Below are positions 48,784-62,320 of a stretch of DNA of 64,000 bases, piece after piece. This stretch comes from Verpa conica. Lineage: Eukaryota > Ascomycota > Pezizomycetes > Pezizales > Morchellaceae. The notes under the pieces are model-generated. The model was given only the letters and a program-made list of their open reading frames with translations, had not been told where the DNA came from and ran no database searches. The position numbers were made by a program, and so were the translations under genes. Each line of letters opens with the position of its first letter. Position 1 is the stretch's first letter. The DNA is taken from positions 1,798,001 through 1,862,000 of the forward strand of contig JAUFSD010000003.1 of NCBI GenBank assembly GCA_033030425.1, given 5' to 3'.

Positions 48784-51700
48784 ATGTCATCAGATTCATT
48801 TCGCAAAGAATCAATCATTGACCCCGTGCCAGGGCCTATGGAATCACCCATCACTATTCCTCCTGCTTCTGCTCCTGCTAAGATGGGGACCGAGACACGC
48901 ACTAATTCGGTCCTCTTACCAGACACACCATATTCTTCTTCCGCTCCTTCTTATAGAGAGGTCTGGCTACCCCGCTTAGATGGGAGACCTAGATTGCACA
49001 TCGAGCAGTCAGAGCCAGCATGGATGACAGGAACCCATCGCCAGCAAATCCCAGTGGGTAAAGAGAACTCAGCGAACTGGCATAACCAACATGCTACTTT
49101 TAGAGCAAAGAATCTTACTCGCAGAAGTAGCAATTCTAGCCCTATGGAGTTTGATTTAGCTTCTGATGTTTTTGAGATGAGCCCTGGGGCCTTTGGACAA
49201 GACCCCGCTCCTTGGAGAAATTCTCCCGGCTTTAATTCTATAGACGGGCTTTGCGAAAGTGGTGTCGACTTGTCCGAAACAAGCAGGAACTGTGAGAACC
49301 TCGAGGTCATTACTCCAAGTCCACTTCGAAACGCCGTAGACACCTCCAGGGTCGATACAAGACATAATAGCTGCTCTAGTCTGGGGACCGATAGCACGTG
49401 TATGGGAGAGACATGCCATGGATGTTTAGAATGCGATAAATATACTTCTCAGGGCTCTTCAGAGAATAGAGGTTGTTCGGTCTTGCGTACTCCTCAGCAA
49501 CAGCCGAGAATACCGAAGTTCTCGAACATTGAGTACGTCCCGGATGCGATTCTCAATGGGCCTTCTAGGGAGCGGTCTCTGAATTGTATGCCTACATATT
49601 CCCACTTAACAGTACCATTGGAAAATGAAGAGCCAATTTTCGGTATTACAGAGCCTGAGAGCCTATCTACAACACAAAAAGGCAAAGGATCTCGGTTCAG
49701 GCTTCTTGGTAAGACTAGTTTTCTGGCTGATTGGAGAAGGAAACCGAAAACCATTCACTTAGACGAGAGAGTCTCCGGTGTAGTCTCTAGAAATAGGCAC
49801 TACGAGGGTTGTATCTTATGTACACCTCAGCCATCTCCACGCTCGTCGTTGACTAGTTACGTTGGAGGGCTATATGCACCAAGTGGGCAGGACCCTGGAC
49901 CACCGCCTCTTGCACCCCCACCATCTCCAAGGGAGAATATTAAGGAGAATATTCCATTTCAACCACCATTGTTCCCTGCAAGTTTTAATCCAATTAAGAA
50001 CCTTTTAAAGCAAGGCGAGGAGAGAGGGGAAATATGTGAACCAGGACCAAGCAGGCCGTCAGAAGTAGGCATATCTGCTTACCAAGTGCATATAGATGAC
50101 GAGGGTCTATACAATAAATATCCCGAGTCTTTCGACGAGCATTTACCTGGTAAATATGGAGTTAGTGATAGTTCAACGTGGCCTCTAGAACCCATCGAGA
50201 ATCAAATAGATGATAATGATTACCCACAGGCACAAGATAGTTTTGATGCCCGGTTACATCTTCAAGTCACTCAAATAAATTTATCACCTAGCGGGAGTGT
50301 CGATAACTTGACAGGAGTTGATACAATTGGCATTACTGATTGTGGTCGTGCCGGAAAGAAGAGTTATATGAATCAGAATAACCAAATCAATGGTAATAAA
50401 AACTTAAGTAACGTAAAAGTCGTTGACCATAGGAAATCGTCTCTGTTCTCTATTTTTCAGGGAAGTCCTGTTAGTGATCGGGAAAAAGGGATCAAACGCC
50501 TCCCCCTGAGTAATCGTCCAACATTCCTGGGAAATGGAAACCGGGGCATCATGCGTCTTTCTGATGACGAGAGTGCGGGACAACACCCAGGAGTAAGGAG
50601 GGATCACCAATACGTTGGCGCAGACGGTGTTTATGAAATGGTCGACCTCAGTCATTGGTCAAGTTCTGCTGTAGTCCCCACGGTTCTTCAAAAACAATGG
50701 CAGATCTATATTGAAAAATCAATGGGGCCCTTAAAAGCTCTGTGCGCAAAGATCAAGTGTCATCCAGCGACAATGCTTCTCAATAACTGGATACTTATAG
50801 TTTTTATAGTGGCTGGTGTTATAATAGCAGCTTCTATCGCGTGCGTGTGAGTATATATTATTTTGGTTCTTATATTCCCCTCCTTTTCATCTGTATTTAT
50901 TGGCTAATAACTTGTAGTATGGTATTTGTGATACCCGCTATCACCCTGAACAAAGTCAACAAAGCTATAGCTGAGGTTACTACATTTAATATTACTAATA
51001 TCGGATATAACTATACTTCTGTCGAACTAGGCCTTAAAATCACCTCGGATGTAAATGTCCGTACATATATCAAACCGACTGTCTTCAGTCTTGCATCCGA
51101 TAATGCCAAGAATTCTGATTTTTTCTCCGGAAAAAAACCGAATACTTATAATCGCCTCAATAACAGATACTCTGATTTGGGGTATCTCTGGCTCCTGGAT
51201 GAAGCAATTCTTCCAAAAGGTAACGGATATTTGGTACTTAAGTCATCTAAGGAGGATGAAGTTGGTTTCTCTGCCAATGACCAAATTGCAATCCAGAATC
51301 TAGCAGATATGGCAGAAGGGTTGATCTGGGGGCCTTATAATAAAGGAAAAGGTATGAGTATGGTAATCAAGGGTGACGTACATATGCAGGCACAGGGTTA
51401 CATGTCTGGAGTACCTGTAATGAAGGAAATTACTGTTTCTTGTATATATTCCTTTACATTTCAGCTGATTTCTCAGCTTTTCTTTCTAACTTATCTTCTA
51501 TAGCTATGGGTGGATTCCAAGACCTTAAGATTGATTCTTATAAACTACTACAACCAGAGAATGGGTTTATGGACGCAGAACTGACTTGGTTTAATCCTTC
51601 TGTTATCCAAATGGACCTTGTAAGCTAAAATGCCTACTGATGTTTATTACTTGGGTTTATGCTCATCTTCAATTATAGGGAGATGTAGAATTCGATCTGC

Positions 51701-53285
51701 TCTTTGGTGGTTTTGCCATCGGTAATGCCAAGATTACTTCTATGAAAATCGTCCCTGGGAATAACAATGCGCACCTTTCGTCGGCGTTGTTTGAGGATAG
51801 TGTCCTCTATAATAATAAAACGCTTCTAGGAGATTTTATGTCATCACTTTCTATCCAAGAACCCGGAAGTCCAAATTTGTTGCGCCTACAAGGAAGAACT
51901 ACAGCTGTTAATGGCTTTGAGATTCTTTGGCTGCTACCTGCAATTCAATCTTTCAAAAAAGAGTTACCAATATCATGGGACACTCATATTATCACACGCC
52001 ACAACACTAATATACGCCTATATATGGATGCGAATAGTAGGATCGGCTTGCAAACAGCCAGCATTGAGTGCAAATTTAAGCTACCCTTCGAATCAGATGA
52101 TTTTCCTGTCATTTTTTATGGGGCAGATTATAGCTTGAGAACGACAATACCGTCCTACCACAATGCTGAATTTTTGCGCATTGAAAGTAAAACAAACACC
52201 CACAACGCTACTGTTGAATCCAGAGTCCATACTCTGAACAGTACCCTTGTTAGTTCAGAGAGTGGAATAATTGAAGATAGCGCTCTCAGTGAGGTCTTTA
52301 TGACTGATTTCATTAAATCCAAGACTATGCCCATCACGGTTACAGGAAGTATGACTGCCGATCTGGATACACTACTTGGGGATGCTAGTATTTCAGGTAT
52401 CGCTATTGAGAATTATACTTTGCAACTTAAAGGTCTTGATAACCTAGGTGAGAGCAGTGAGAAGAGAGTGGTCATTACAAATGGAAAGATAATGGGAAGC
52501 GCCTGGACACTTGGACTACAGATCCAAAATCCGTCCGATATGTTTGTAAACGTAATTTCATACTTTATTCTCAAATTTCTCATATGGAGGTCTAATTTAT
52601 TTTACAGTTTGGAGAAGTTAGGTTTGATGTTATTGAAATTGGACGGTCAACTAAGTGCATTGGAACAATCAGCGTTGACGAACTAGTCTTAGACTACGGT
52701 TCTAATAACATTAGCGCAACATTTGATTCTTCATCCTCTCATTGCAATTCACTAAATACGGCAGAATTCCTTTCTAACCACATCACTGGAGGAAATAACG
52801 ATGTTCTTCTACGTACAGTATCACACCACAAAGCTATGGGACTGGCCGACCTCGAGATTAGAGCCATATGGGTTTCTCCAGGTTACCACTTGATCGAATC
52901 TATTGACCTTATCATCAGGGATAATGAGCTGGCAGCTCAAATTAGGTTCACAAATCCGTTTAATACAGTTCTCAGTCTCTATTCTGTGGATATGGAGTTT
53001 ATCATTACTGGCAAAGACATTGCTATCGCTACTATTAATAACCAAAGTACTCCTAGAGAAACAATCATGGGAGGGGATACTAGGGTATTATCTGAACTCA
53101 CCGTAAACCCAAAAATGTCCATTCAACGCATTGTTGAATCATTCCAAAAAGGAATTTCGGGTGGTACTCCAGGAACTTCGGTTACTGTTAGTGGCAGTAT
53201 AGGTTTAATTTGGGCAGATTATAAAGCACCAGCTACTCGGTATATGCAAGTAGGTGTCGAAGTTAAACTTAGATGGGAAGATTAA
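48784..53285 (+). CDS. large DUF3712 (Tag1-like / LEA2-like) vacuolar-type membrane protein
   Basis: Five exons, 48784-50846, 50918-51441, 51504-51619, 51679-52551 and 52608-53285, give 1,417 residues. Residues 1 to about 660 are polar, Ser/Pro/Asn-rich and lack a fold signature; several short acidic/basic motifs and a Pro-rich patch (GPPPLAPPPSPREN) suggest a disordered cytoplasmic tail. One transmembrane helix follows (about 665-697, NNWILIVFIVAGVIIAASIA). The remaining 720 residues are repeated beta-sandwich units of the DUF3712/LEA14 type, recognisable from FNITNIGYNYTSVELGLKIT, ADMAEGLIWGPY, LTWFNPSVIQMDL, DVEFDLLFGGFAIGNAKITS and IGLIWADYKAPA, with N-glycosylation sequons. Yeast Tag1, a vacuolar membrane protein that helps end autophagy, has a similar plan; orthology is inference. 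The topology implied is a cytoplasmic N-terminus with a lumenal beta region. Confidence 0.88.
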
Positions 53286-54378
53286 AGATGTATGAGGGGC
53301 TTTTTGGAGGATCCCAATATGGTGATTTCATAGGAGTCCTACAGATATCGAGGGAGGGTGCATATAGGGAAATTTTGGCAGTGGGGGTCCGGTGGCGTTA
53401 TTGAGAAGCTAAGTTTCTCTTTTTGATGCTTTACAGCCATTCTCATTTTTTTTCTTACCTCTTTAGTTAGTATTTTCTATGTGCTCTTTGCCTATTTCTA
53501 TAAATACAATATCCTAATCTTTTGGAGTCATGTACCCCTACATTGATTGATTTCTTTTCCTTATCTTCTAAGGGGCCGGTAATATTCTTAATCTTTATTT
53601 TATATTATACTAAGTAGGGAATATATATCTTAAAGGCATAGCTCTATATTACTTGCGCTTAGAAGATTCAATATATGAGATCACTTTATAGAGTAGAACA
53701 AGGGTGAACTTCTTTTGGTTTTCCATGATTTCAACAAACTTCAGTTAGTATTTCTAGGGGCATAGTTACAGCAATTCTTCTTCCATCTTATGGCGGCTTG
53801 ATGCGAGATTTCTCTAGTTACTAAATCTTTAACAAGTACTCTTCCTCAATTTAGAATGCGAGATATTTATTAGGTGTATCGGTGGTAGGAATTAAGAACA
53901 GTTTCTATTTCATAGCTGGTTTTATGGATTATAGAGTACTTAAGCACTAACTAGGCTTTAGGTAAACTACAACAAACAAGATCAGATACTATCAGGAACC
54001 GTTATCTTATAATTCACCGAGGAATTCTTTTCAAGAGCCAGGAGCGCCTTCCAGCTAGGTTGCTTGCATATATGGTTAATCGCGGATCTATGTATTTGAT
54101 TTTATCTCACCAACCCGCAAATAATCTCCGTCAAAGAAAGAATGTTTGACATGTCACGGCCTACAAAATAACCCCAGCTACCTTGCTTATCGTCATAAGA
54201 ATCGATTTCTAGCCGATCCCGTGCCCCCAACATGCCCCCAATTAGTCAAGTGGGAAATTGAGCACGATCATCACCCAGTACTTAAGTTAGATCTAGGTAC
54301 CGGAGCTACAACTTGAAAATCCTACCCCATATTATAGCAACCCAAGGGAAATAGTGGTCTTACCAAACTTATATCTTC
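53286..54378. other. intergenic stretch
   Basis: 3' flank of the DUF3712 gene and AT-rich sequence. No open frame over 60 codons with protein character. It may hold the decayed 5' part of the ankyrin pseudogene, which I cannot resolve. Confidence 0.45.
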
Positions 54379-55069
54379 GGTGACTCTGGGACATCATGTC
54401 TTCATATTTCCGTACACAAAAATAGAATTGACGTAGCTAGGTTGCTGATAGAGAAAGGCGCTGGCATCAATAAGAAAGGGGGTATCTACATGGAAATGCT
54501 ACTCTATTGAGGGATAAGCGGGGGCTTACGGAGATGAGAGTACTACTGGAGAGGAGTGTGCGACTTGATCCTGCCTTCAAGGACAAGTACAAAGGCCAGC
54601 GCTTTACCTAGCAGCTTACTACGAGAACGGATCACTACTTAAAGATTTCCCCGAAAAAGGGCGGAGGCATGACCTCCATTACATGGATTTTTTAAGAAAA
54701 ACACCGCTCTATATGGCGGTAGAGAGGATAAATACAGTAGTGGCTAAGATCTTAAAACGGAGCTGATGGATAGAGCAGCGACGAGGCGACAATGGTTTTT
54801 TTTGTTGAGGAATGGCCCAGATGTGAATGCGCGGGGCTTTGAGAGATCGGCATCACTTCATCTAGCAGTGATGAGGCGCATTACTAGACCTGGTGTGATT
54901 AAGCTACTTCTGGACCAGGGTGTGGATATCAATAGTCAGGACAATTTTGGGTGCACTGCTTCATGTAGCCAAGAAATACGAGCGGGAAGCGACGGTAGAA
55001 TTACTGACCGCTAAAGGAGCAGATGTTTACCTAGAATATAAGCTGGAGTTAGGACACAATGGAAGCTGA
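54379..55069 (+). pseudogene. ankyrin-repeat pseudogene
   Basis: Ankyrin units appear in successive, mutually out-of-frame segments. TSCLHISVHKNRIDVARLLI then EKGAGINKKGG (about 54391-54485) is one repeat; a shifted ALYMAVERINTVVAKIL segment follows near 54710; from 54766 RNGPDVNARG, ASLHLAVMRRITRPGVIKLL and LDQGVDINSQDNFG form two more. A further shift near 54960 leads to LLHVAKKYEREATVELLTAK and GADVYLE. At least three frame changes or stops (for example TGA at 54509-54511 region and TAA at 55012-55014) break it. Fungal ankyrin proteins are numerous and decay often, so no function is inferred. Confidence 0.7.
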
Positions 55070-56926
55070 TAAGTAAGGCTAAGGATGGGCCTGATATTAT
55101 ATAGGACTTATGATCACTAGTTTTATGGTATGGGCTACTATTCTTATTTCTTACTTATATAATTTGAAGGCAATTTCTTTAGTATCCAGGGTTTCTTGTA
55201 GTAAAATAAAATAACAGCCCCTATTATTCCTAGGTTCAACTCAGCTAAGATAATTATCAAAGAGCACAAAAGGGTCCAAAAGAAAAACAAGGCTGAAGGG
55301 CCCTATTTATCGTAACCCTAGCCGTTCTAGGTAATCATAACCTAGCTCTGTACCTGAGGCTCTTCGCGGTTTGGTGTGTGGCGTGTCTTATTTGCGCATC
55401 AACTTCTACTACAGCACTCTGTCTCTCCTCCGTGAATTCCCCCTTTTATAAGTAGACCCAGAAGTGTACCCCTCTCTACACCTCTCTAGCGGAAAATCAC
55501 GATAACAGAGGTGTTTCTATATTCAGCTATAGGGAGAAAGTGTTTAATTTCCTTTCCAGATATGCATCATGCCGCACCGCGCCAAGCTCATTGATCCGTG
55601 AGGCTCAATCGGCGAGACACTAGGATTCAGGAACTCTGCCCCGCCTTGACGGTTGACATTGACCGTGTTTCTCGGCTCGACCGCTTGCGACTTTAAAGGG
55701 GGGGAGGTAGGGTACGTATTTGGTGTTCGCACTTGAGGCCTTGTGTAGTCAACTAATCCTTCCTTCTCACAACTATTTTGGTTAAGGAAACCTACTACTA
55801 TCTCCTACAGATGATCTCGCACTTGCCCGTAACTAAGTTTAATTACCGGGAGTTTGTAAGATGCCTGGTTGGTTATATTACCCCGAATATTCCCCGGAAG
55901 TCGCGACATGTCGTGCCTGGTTGGTTGGTTACATTGTAGACTTCCTCCCACCCCCTCTAGAAATATCCCCCGATTTTCTCATCACGGAAATGCCCCCATC
56001 GTCATAGGCCATCACCCGTTGTCATGTGCTACACAAGAAAGTGCTGATCATCATGTAGTTACCCCTGACCGTTGATAGCCACCCACTCATCTCCCCTCCT
56101 TGTGCCTGATTACCAGCCCCTCTTTCCCGGGAATCGTGCTCGTTTACAAAAAGTCACAGCTATCGCCCGATGGCTCAGGTGTTTACCACGATTATCACGA
56201 GCCGATAGGATAAAGTATTTAGTTCATGTACCCCTCCTTCCCTCGTACATACACATCATACCCGCACTTTACTTTTGAAGCTGCTCGGCTGGCTTCTTTT
56301 CTCTTAAGGTTGCTTTCGGAACCGCAAGTGCATATCCCCGATAGCCGTAGGGTTAAACACCGGTAAAAACCTGGGTTGAGTACATATAGTTGTTGTTTAG
56401 ACATGGGTATTTCTTAAGCATTAAATACAAAAGCCAGGGGGGTGGGGATCATGAAAAAAAAAGTTATTACCCCAGTTTATAGCACACATGTCCCCGGTAT
56501 TTATCTGTATGTACCCCGCACACATACACGACTTTCTGGGAAGTGGGTGAAGTCTAAAAAAAAAAAAGATAATCTGGGTAGATGCTCTTCGGGGGACATG
56601 ACGGATTGGGATGGAGTGGCATTACAGATTAGGTGATAACCCGGGTGTACAAAACAAATGCGCTGTTACTGCCCGAGGCCGCGCAGGTAATTTCACCGAC
56701 GTCAATGGTCAGTGGGCTCGTCTCTCGGGCACTGATTGCGGGGGATCACTCCCTAAGAAGTTTGTCTTGTGCCTGGGAACTAGCATGCAGGGGGGGGGGA
56801 CTATGTAGTATAAGATGAACATCAACGTCCCTCGCCTTTTTATAATTACTGCTGTTTGTTGCGGCATCTCCCCCAACCCACTATCCTCTCATTGCCAATT
56901 GTGAATTCATCTGAGTTCCATCCACA
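55070..56926. other. intergenic region and upstream sequence of the beta-glucosidase
   Basis: Short frames only, many C/T-rich. A GCGGGGGATCACTCCC-like stretch near 56736 and a TTTTTATAATTA stretch about 90 bases before the ATG are possible promoter elements of the following gene. Repeated CCTGGTTGGTT words occur near 55864 and 55917. No gene supported. Confidence 0.45.
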
Positions 56927-59770
56927 ATGATCGGGTTCTACTCAGCATTCCTCCTCGCTGCCCAATTGGGGCTGGGCACATCTGCCCCTCTAGAAAAGAG
57001 GCAGACTGGGGCCTCAACTACGAGTCCTCCGTACTATCCTGCTCCTAAGGGTGGTTCAACGGCATCATGGGCTGATGCTTACAGCAAAGCTTATGATCTC
57101 GTCTCTCAGATGACATTATTGGAGAAAGGTTTGTGCTCAATTCCGTGATTACAATTATGTGTTTGATTCTAATAAACAATTTAGTGAACGTAACTACTGG
57201 TACTGGTTGGGCTATGGGCCCTTGTGTAGGAAATACTGGTCCTGTTCCTCGCCTCAACTTTCCTTCAATCTGTCTTCAGGATGGACCATTGGGTGTGCGG
57301 TTCGCAGATAAGATCACATCATGGCCTGCTGGTATCACAACTGGTGGTAAGTAACTTTTTATCTGGCATAGGAACTAAGCTTTGAGAAGAGATTCTAATG
57401 GTGATATCTATAGGAACTTGGGATAAAGAGCTCATGCACGCTCGTGGGGTGGCTTTGGGAGTAGAGTTCCGTGGAAAGGGGGCAAACGTTATTCTAGGCC
57501 CAGCGATGGGCCCTCTCGGTCGTATGCCTGCCGGTGGAAGAAACTGGGAAGGATTCGGATCAGACCCTTATCTTCAGGGTATTGCCGCTGCTCAATCAAT
57601 TGAGGGAATTCAGAGCCAGGGTGTCATTGCCACTGCAAAGCATTATATTGGTATGTAAAATTCTATTAAGCCTGACAGGAATATGTACTAACTTACTCGA
57701 TTCAGCCAATGAGCAGGAGCATTTCCGACAGGGGCCTGGTGCGATTTCTGAAAATATTGATGCGAGAACTCTTCATGAAATATACCTGTGGCCTTTCCAG
57801 GACTCGGTGAAGGCTGGTGTTGGCGCTGTCATGTGTTCGTACAACCGCGTTAACAACAGTGCTGCTTGCCAGAACTCATGGCTGCAAAACGGCATCTTGA
57901 AGGATGAGTTGGGTTTCGAGGGCTTCATCATGTCTGATTGGCTCGCTCAGTATAGTGGAGTTGCTAGTGTTCTCGCCGGAATGGATATGACTATGCCTGG
58001 TAAGCTTGCTTATGAATATATTTAGATTTCAAAGGCTGACATATTTTAGGTGATGGTTTGGTCTGGGATGATCGTGTATCCCTCCTTGGGCCCGAGCTCA
58101 CTAGGGCTGTTTTGAATAGCTCTGTACCAATTGATAGACTCGACGACATGGTTACTCGTATCGTTGCTACCTACTATAAGTTTAACCAGGATGAAGGTTT
58201 CCCTGAGCCAAACTTCAGTTCATGGACCAAGGAAACAGAAGGCAGGATTTACGAAGGCTCAAATCAACCTCCTCTAGGTATTGTCAACCAGCATATTGAC
58301 GTTAGGGGAGATCATGCTACCCTTGCGAGAAAGATTGCCGCAGATGCCATTGCCTTGCTTAAGAACGAGGATGTCTTGCCTTTGAGCGGTCCATTGAAAA
58401 TTGGCGTTTATGGAGAAGATGCCGGCCCTGGAAGGGGACCCAATGCTTGTGTTGATAGAGGATGCAACCAGGGAACGTGAGTAAAAAGTCTTCCCGGTAT
58501 AAGCTTAAAAGACGGTTATACTGACAATGATAATAGTCTCGCCGTTGGATGGGGAAGTGGTGCCACCGATTTCGAATATCTCATTGACCCTCTCTCAGCC
58601 ATTACGGCTCGGGCTGCTGAGGATGGTTCTGTCGTTACATCGATCCTAAACAATACCAAGCTTGAAGACATGAAGGCTTCTGCCAAGGAGCAGGATATTT
58701 GTCTCACTTTTGTCAACGCCGACTCCGGTGAAGCTTATATTACTTGGAACGGTTTAGAAGGCGACAGGAACGATATCGAAACTCAGCTTGGTGGAAACGA
58801 GGTCATTGCGGCTGTTTCCCAGAATTGCAAAAAGACCATTGTTGTTGTTCACACTGTTGGACCGATCATCACGGAGCAGTGGGCCCAATCTCATAGGGTT
58901 CAAGGTATCCTCTGGGCACATCTGCCTGGAGAACAGAGCGGGAATGCCCTTGTCGATGTCCTCTACGGTGATGTTAACCCCAGCGGAAAGCTCCCATACA
59001 CCATCGGAAAATCCCTTGCAGATTATGGCCCGACTGCCGGCGTCTTGTACACTCAAAACGGAAACCCACCTCAGCAGGATTTCACCGAGGGCCTCTACAT
59101 CGATTACAGGTACTTCGACAAGTACGATATCACTCCCCGGTACGAATTTGGTTTTGGAATGTCATACACTACTTTCGGGTTCAGCGATCTTGAAACTACC
59201 CTCGTTGGTTCTATGGCTCCTCTTCCGGATCCACGCCCTCAAGCAGAAGCCACGCCCCCAACTTACGAATCAGAAATCCCTGATGTTTCTGAAGTCCTCT
59301 ATCCAGAAGGCTTCACAAAGATCAACCGTATGATCTATCCTTACCTTAACTCTACTGAGAATACTACCGTTGGTCCTTATCCCTATCCCGAAGGATACGA
59401 AACTCCTCACCCGCTTATGCCTGCTGGTGGTGGCGAGGGGGGTAATCCTTCTCTATGGGATGTTGTCTATGAGGTCTCTATGACTCTTACGAACACCGGA
59501 GATGTTGCTGGAGCCGAAGTTGCTCAGCTCTATGTCCAATTCCAGAACAAGGACATCGACTTTCCTGTCAGAGTTCTCAGAGGGTTTGAGAAGGTCTACT
59601 TAGAGCCGGGCGAGAGCCAGAGAGTTACTTTCGAGCTGAACAGAAGAGATTTAAGTTATTGGAATACTGCAATTGAGAACTGGGAGATCCCATCAGGTGG
59701 TATTGGAATTGCCATTGGTCAGAGTTCAAGAAAGTTGCATTTGAGGGGTAACTTGAGATACGGGTTTTAA
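56927..59770 (+). CDS. secreted beta-glucosidase, glycoside hydrolase family 3
   Basis: Hydrolyses cellobiose and other beta-glucosides outside the cell. Six exons, 56927-57128, 57185-57346, 57414-57650, 57706-57999, 58050-58476 and 58537-59770, give 851 residues. A signal peptide ([20 protein letters not shown]) is followed by LEKRQ, a Kex2-type site. The N-terminal barrel shows [74 protein letters not shown] and the catalytic segment [15 protein letters not shown] with nucleophile Asp278. The second domain has [12 protein letters not shown] and [20 protein letters not shown]. The C-terminal fibronectin-III-like domain includes [16 protein letters not shown] and [20 protein letters not shown]. 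All introns are 49-67 bases and keep frame. Length and domain order match fungal extracellular BGL enzymes. Confidence 0.97.
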
Positions 59771-62320
59771 TTTCTTTTTTTTTGTTTTCTTTTTCACATG
59801 TATTGAGTGAGTTTAGGGTAATCCATTGTAAGCGATACAAGTACGTAGGCAAAACTAAATTTCTTTTTTTGATCAAAATTTGTGCGCATGAGTCCATCTT
59901 AAATTATTCGTATTTGTGTTGTGAGGATACATTAGCGGTAAGTTCCCAAAGTCCCACCGTAAAATCAACTACAACTATACCAGAGTTATTTATGTTCCCA
60001 GAAATTTATTAGCTATTAAAAATGCCGTAACCCCTACAAGCGTGCCTCTAGGATTTATGCTAAGACGTTGGGAAAAGCTATCTCTTGCCAGGCTTGTGAC
60101 TCAACATCTTTTGTGGCACGATACTAACTTAAACCATGTAACTTGTACCACGATAACCTTAACCCCGACCAGCCGGGGGCGCTGCAGTGTCTTGTTAGTG
60201 TGATAAGATTGTTCTGCGGTATAAGCATGTGCTAGAGAGCGTAGAGTAAAAGCGTCGGAAGTCAAGTGTTAAGCATAAGTAAATATGTAGCTCTGGCTAG
60301 AAAACTTTGTGGCTTAGAAGTATTTATCCAGGATACGATACCCTCGGCCGTAACGAGCCAATGCGATTTTGTGTCACTTACTCTACTTTCTGTATGTGGG
60401 TTAGTATATATACTGGGGAGGTCGGTATTACGGTTTCTTTTAACCGATTCAACCTTAGTTCTTTTGGTTTGGCCATTACTCGGGTCAGGGGAAAAGTACT
60501 AGGAAACCGGGGGGGGGGGTCAAGACCATGGCTAATTAGTATGAGGAAACTCCTAGTAGTGCCGTGTATAGATATTCTACCATATAAAATTACCCTGGCC
60601 GTGACCCCCCTGTTTTCTGGTACTTTTTCCCTGACCCGAGTAGAAAGCACCCACTAATACAGGTCGTATCTAGAAATACTCTATATGTGGGGTACGCTAG
60701 CTACTAGGTTTTTGGAGATCATGGCTGGGCTGGTATTATGCATATAATATAGGTTTTTAAGGTATCTATTATTCTACTTTCATGTGCGGGGGTTATGGCT
60801 CTCTACTCTCGGCGTGGAGATGCTTTAGGTATGTAATATCTTGATATAGTGAGGTTCTTTATGAGAGTTTTTTTTTTTGGTAGTGGTAAATCTACAACTT
60901 TGTGTTCAGAATAGCAGCTGTGTATGTTTGTCAGCTCAACTTCGGTAGCCTTGCCATGCAATTCCCCCCCAGTAGCTTTTTCCTTAGCGATGATTTTCTT
61001 TGATATCTTCTACTCGGGTAAATTAAGTTACTGTTTAGATGTTATATTTGTGCTAGCGGATACTTATATAGTGAGTTTGCCGATGTAAACTTGACATTAT
61101 AGTATGAGTAGGTTATATATATTATTACCGTATTTTAGGAAATATTGTGATAATAAGACTAGAAGACTACCGTAATTTCTAGGAGATTCTACAATAGATT
61201 ATCTGGATTCTAACCGTTAGCTATAACTATTCTTGGTACTATTTACACTCGACTCGATAAAGATCTCGATAAATGAAAGTTATATAATTTTAAGATGTAG
61301 AATGTCGAATATATCTAACTTAAATCGAGTCTTTGTATATACCTTCAGACTCAGCGACGATGATCTCATCAGCTTGGTAGAGTACTCGTTTAAGTGAGAA
61401 AGGTGTCTTCGTTTGCTTTCGTAGAAGTATAACTCTATACAACCTCATACTCTATCACTCGTCCCATGTGTTACATACAGCTAAGGGGATATGTAGGCTC
61501 GGTCTAATTATGTATTTGGTCCAGGAGAGCTGGCAATTTTTGAGAGAAAAAGCTACAGAGAATAAAGCTTCCTGTAAATTGACTCCTTGATATTATCGAT
61601 CTTACCTCGGTGTTGATATGCCACTGAGTTAGGCCAAGCGTTGCCTCCTGAAGGGTGGCCAAGGCTTGGCTCTGTCCATACCAGTTATAGTCACCAGCTC
61701 ATTTCACATGAGTCCAGTCAGCTGCAACTGTCACTGGGTATGCATCATCCCTGTGAAGATTCGAGAGCTTGAGGCTTTTATTGGACTTACACCTTGGTGT
61801 AGGGTATTAACTATAGAACTCTATACTCTACTCCTAACCCCTATTTTTGCTGGAGGATGGATCTATCCTTTCAACTCCTGAGATCTGCAAGTTCTGCTGT
61901 TTAGTGGAAGGTCAGTCGTTGATACTGTCAAGGGCACTAATCACAGGTGATTTGCAATAAGCTTCTTACTACCTGGATTATCAACGCTTGTAGGCAACAG
62001 TACCAATCATTGTTAAATAATCCGCACATGCTTTCCCTACAGAGACATTCATTTGCCGTGCAAGCCTACCCATAGGATTATACTCCTGCTCTTTCAGACC
62101 CTTTGACCTGAATGATAAAGGCCATATTATTTAGCACTCCTGGCATCGGGATATTAGAGTTTTAGATTTCAATAAGATGTTAATCTTAAGAGCTCCCTGA
62201 CCTCGAAAGTCTTAACAGAGAATATGATTTAATACGCACCCACCCCCCGAGTGTTTGAAGCTTGCTCGCTACATTCCTTCTAGTTTCTATTGCGGATATC
62301 GTCTCAAGATACTCGAGAAA
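59771..62320. other. gene-poor stretch
   Basis: Holds the inverted repeat at 60477-60642. Between about 61.2 and 62.2 kb the minus strand can be read in short, stop-broken stretches that hint at an old decayed gene or transposon, but no motif is firm enough to name. Poly-G and poly-T runs near 60510 and 60870. No RNA gene found. Confidence 0.4.
60477..60642. repeat. 166-base inverted repeat (hairpin/MITE-like)
   Basis: TACTCGGGTCAGGGGAAAAG at 60477 is mirrored by CTTTTTCCCTGACCCGAGTA ending at 60642. The arms extend about 37 bases with a few mismatches, and weaker pairing continues toward the centre (GGGGGGTCAAGACC against the GGCCGTGACCCCCC side). The interior holds no frame. Either a very small non-autonomous element or a foldable hairpin. 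Confidence 0.6.

Noticed and set aside
61200..62200. Copia- or Gypsy-type retrotransposon remnant on the minus strand
   Set aside because: Short stop-broken stretches look faintly coding, but no integrase, protease or reverse transcriptase motif can be pointed to.
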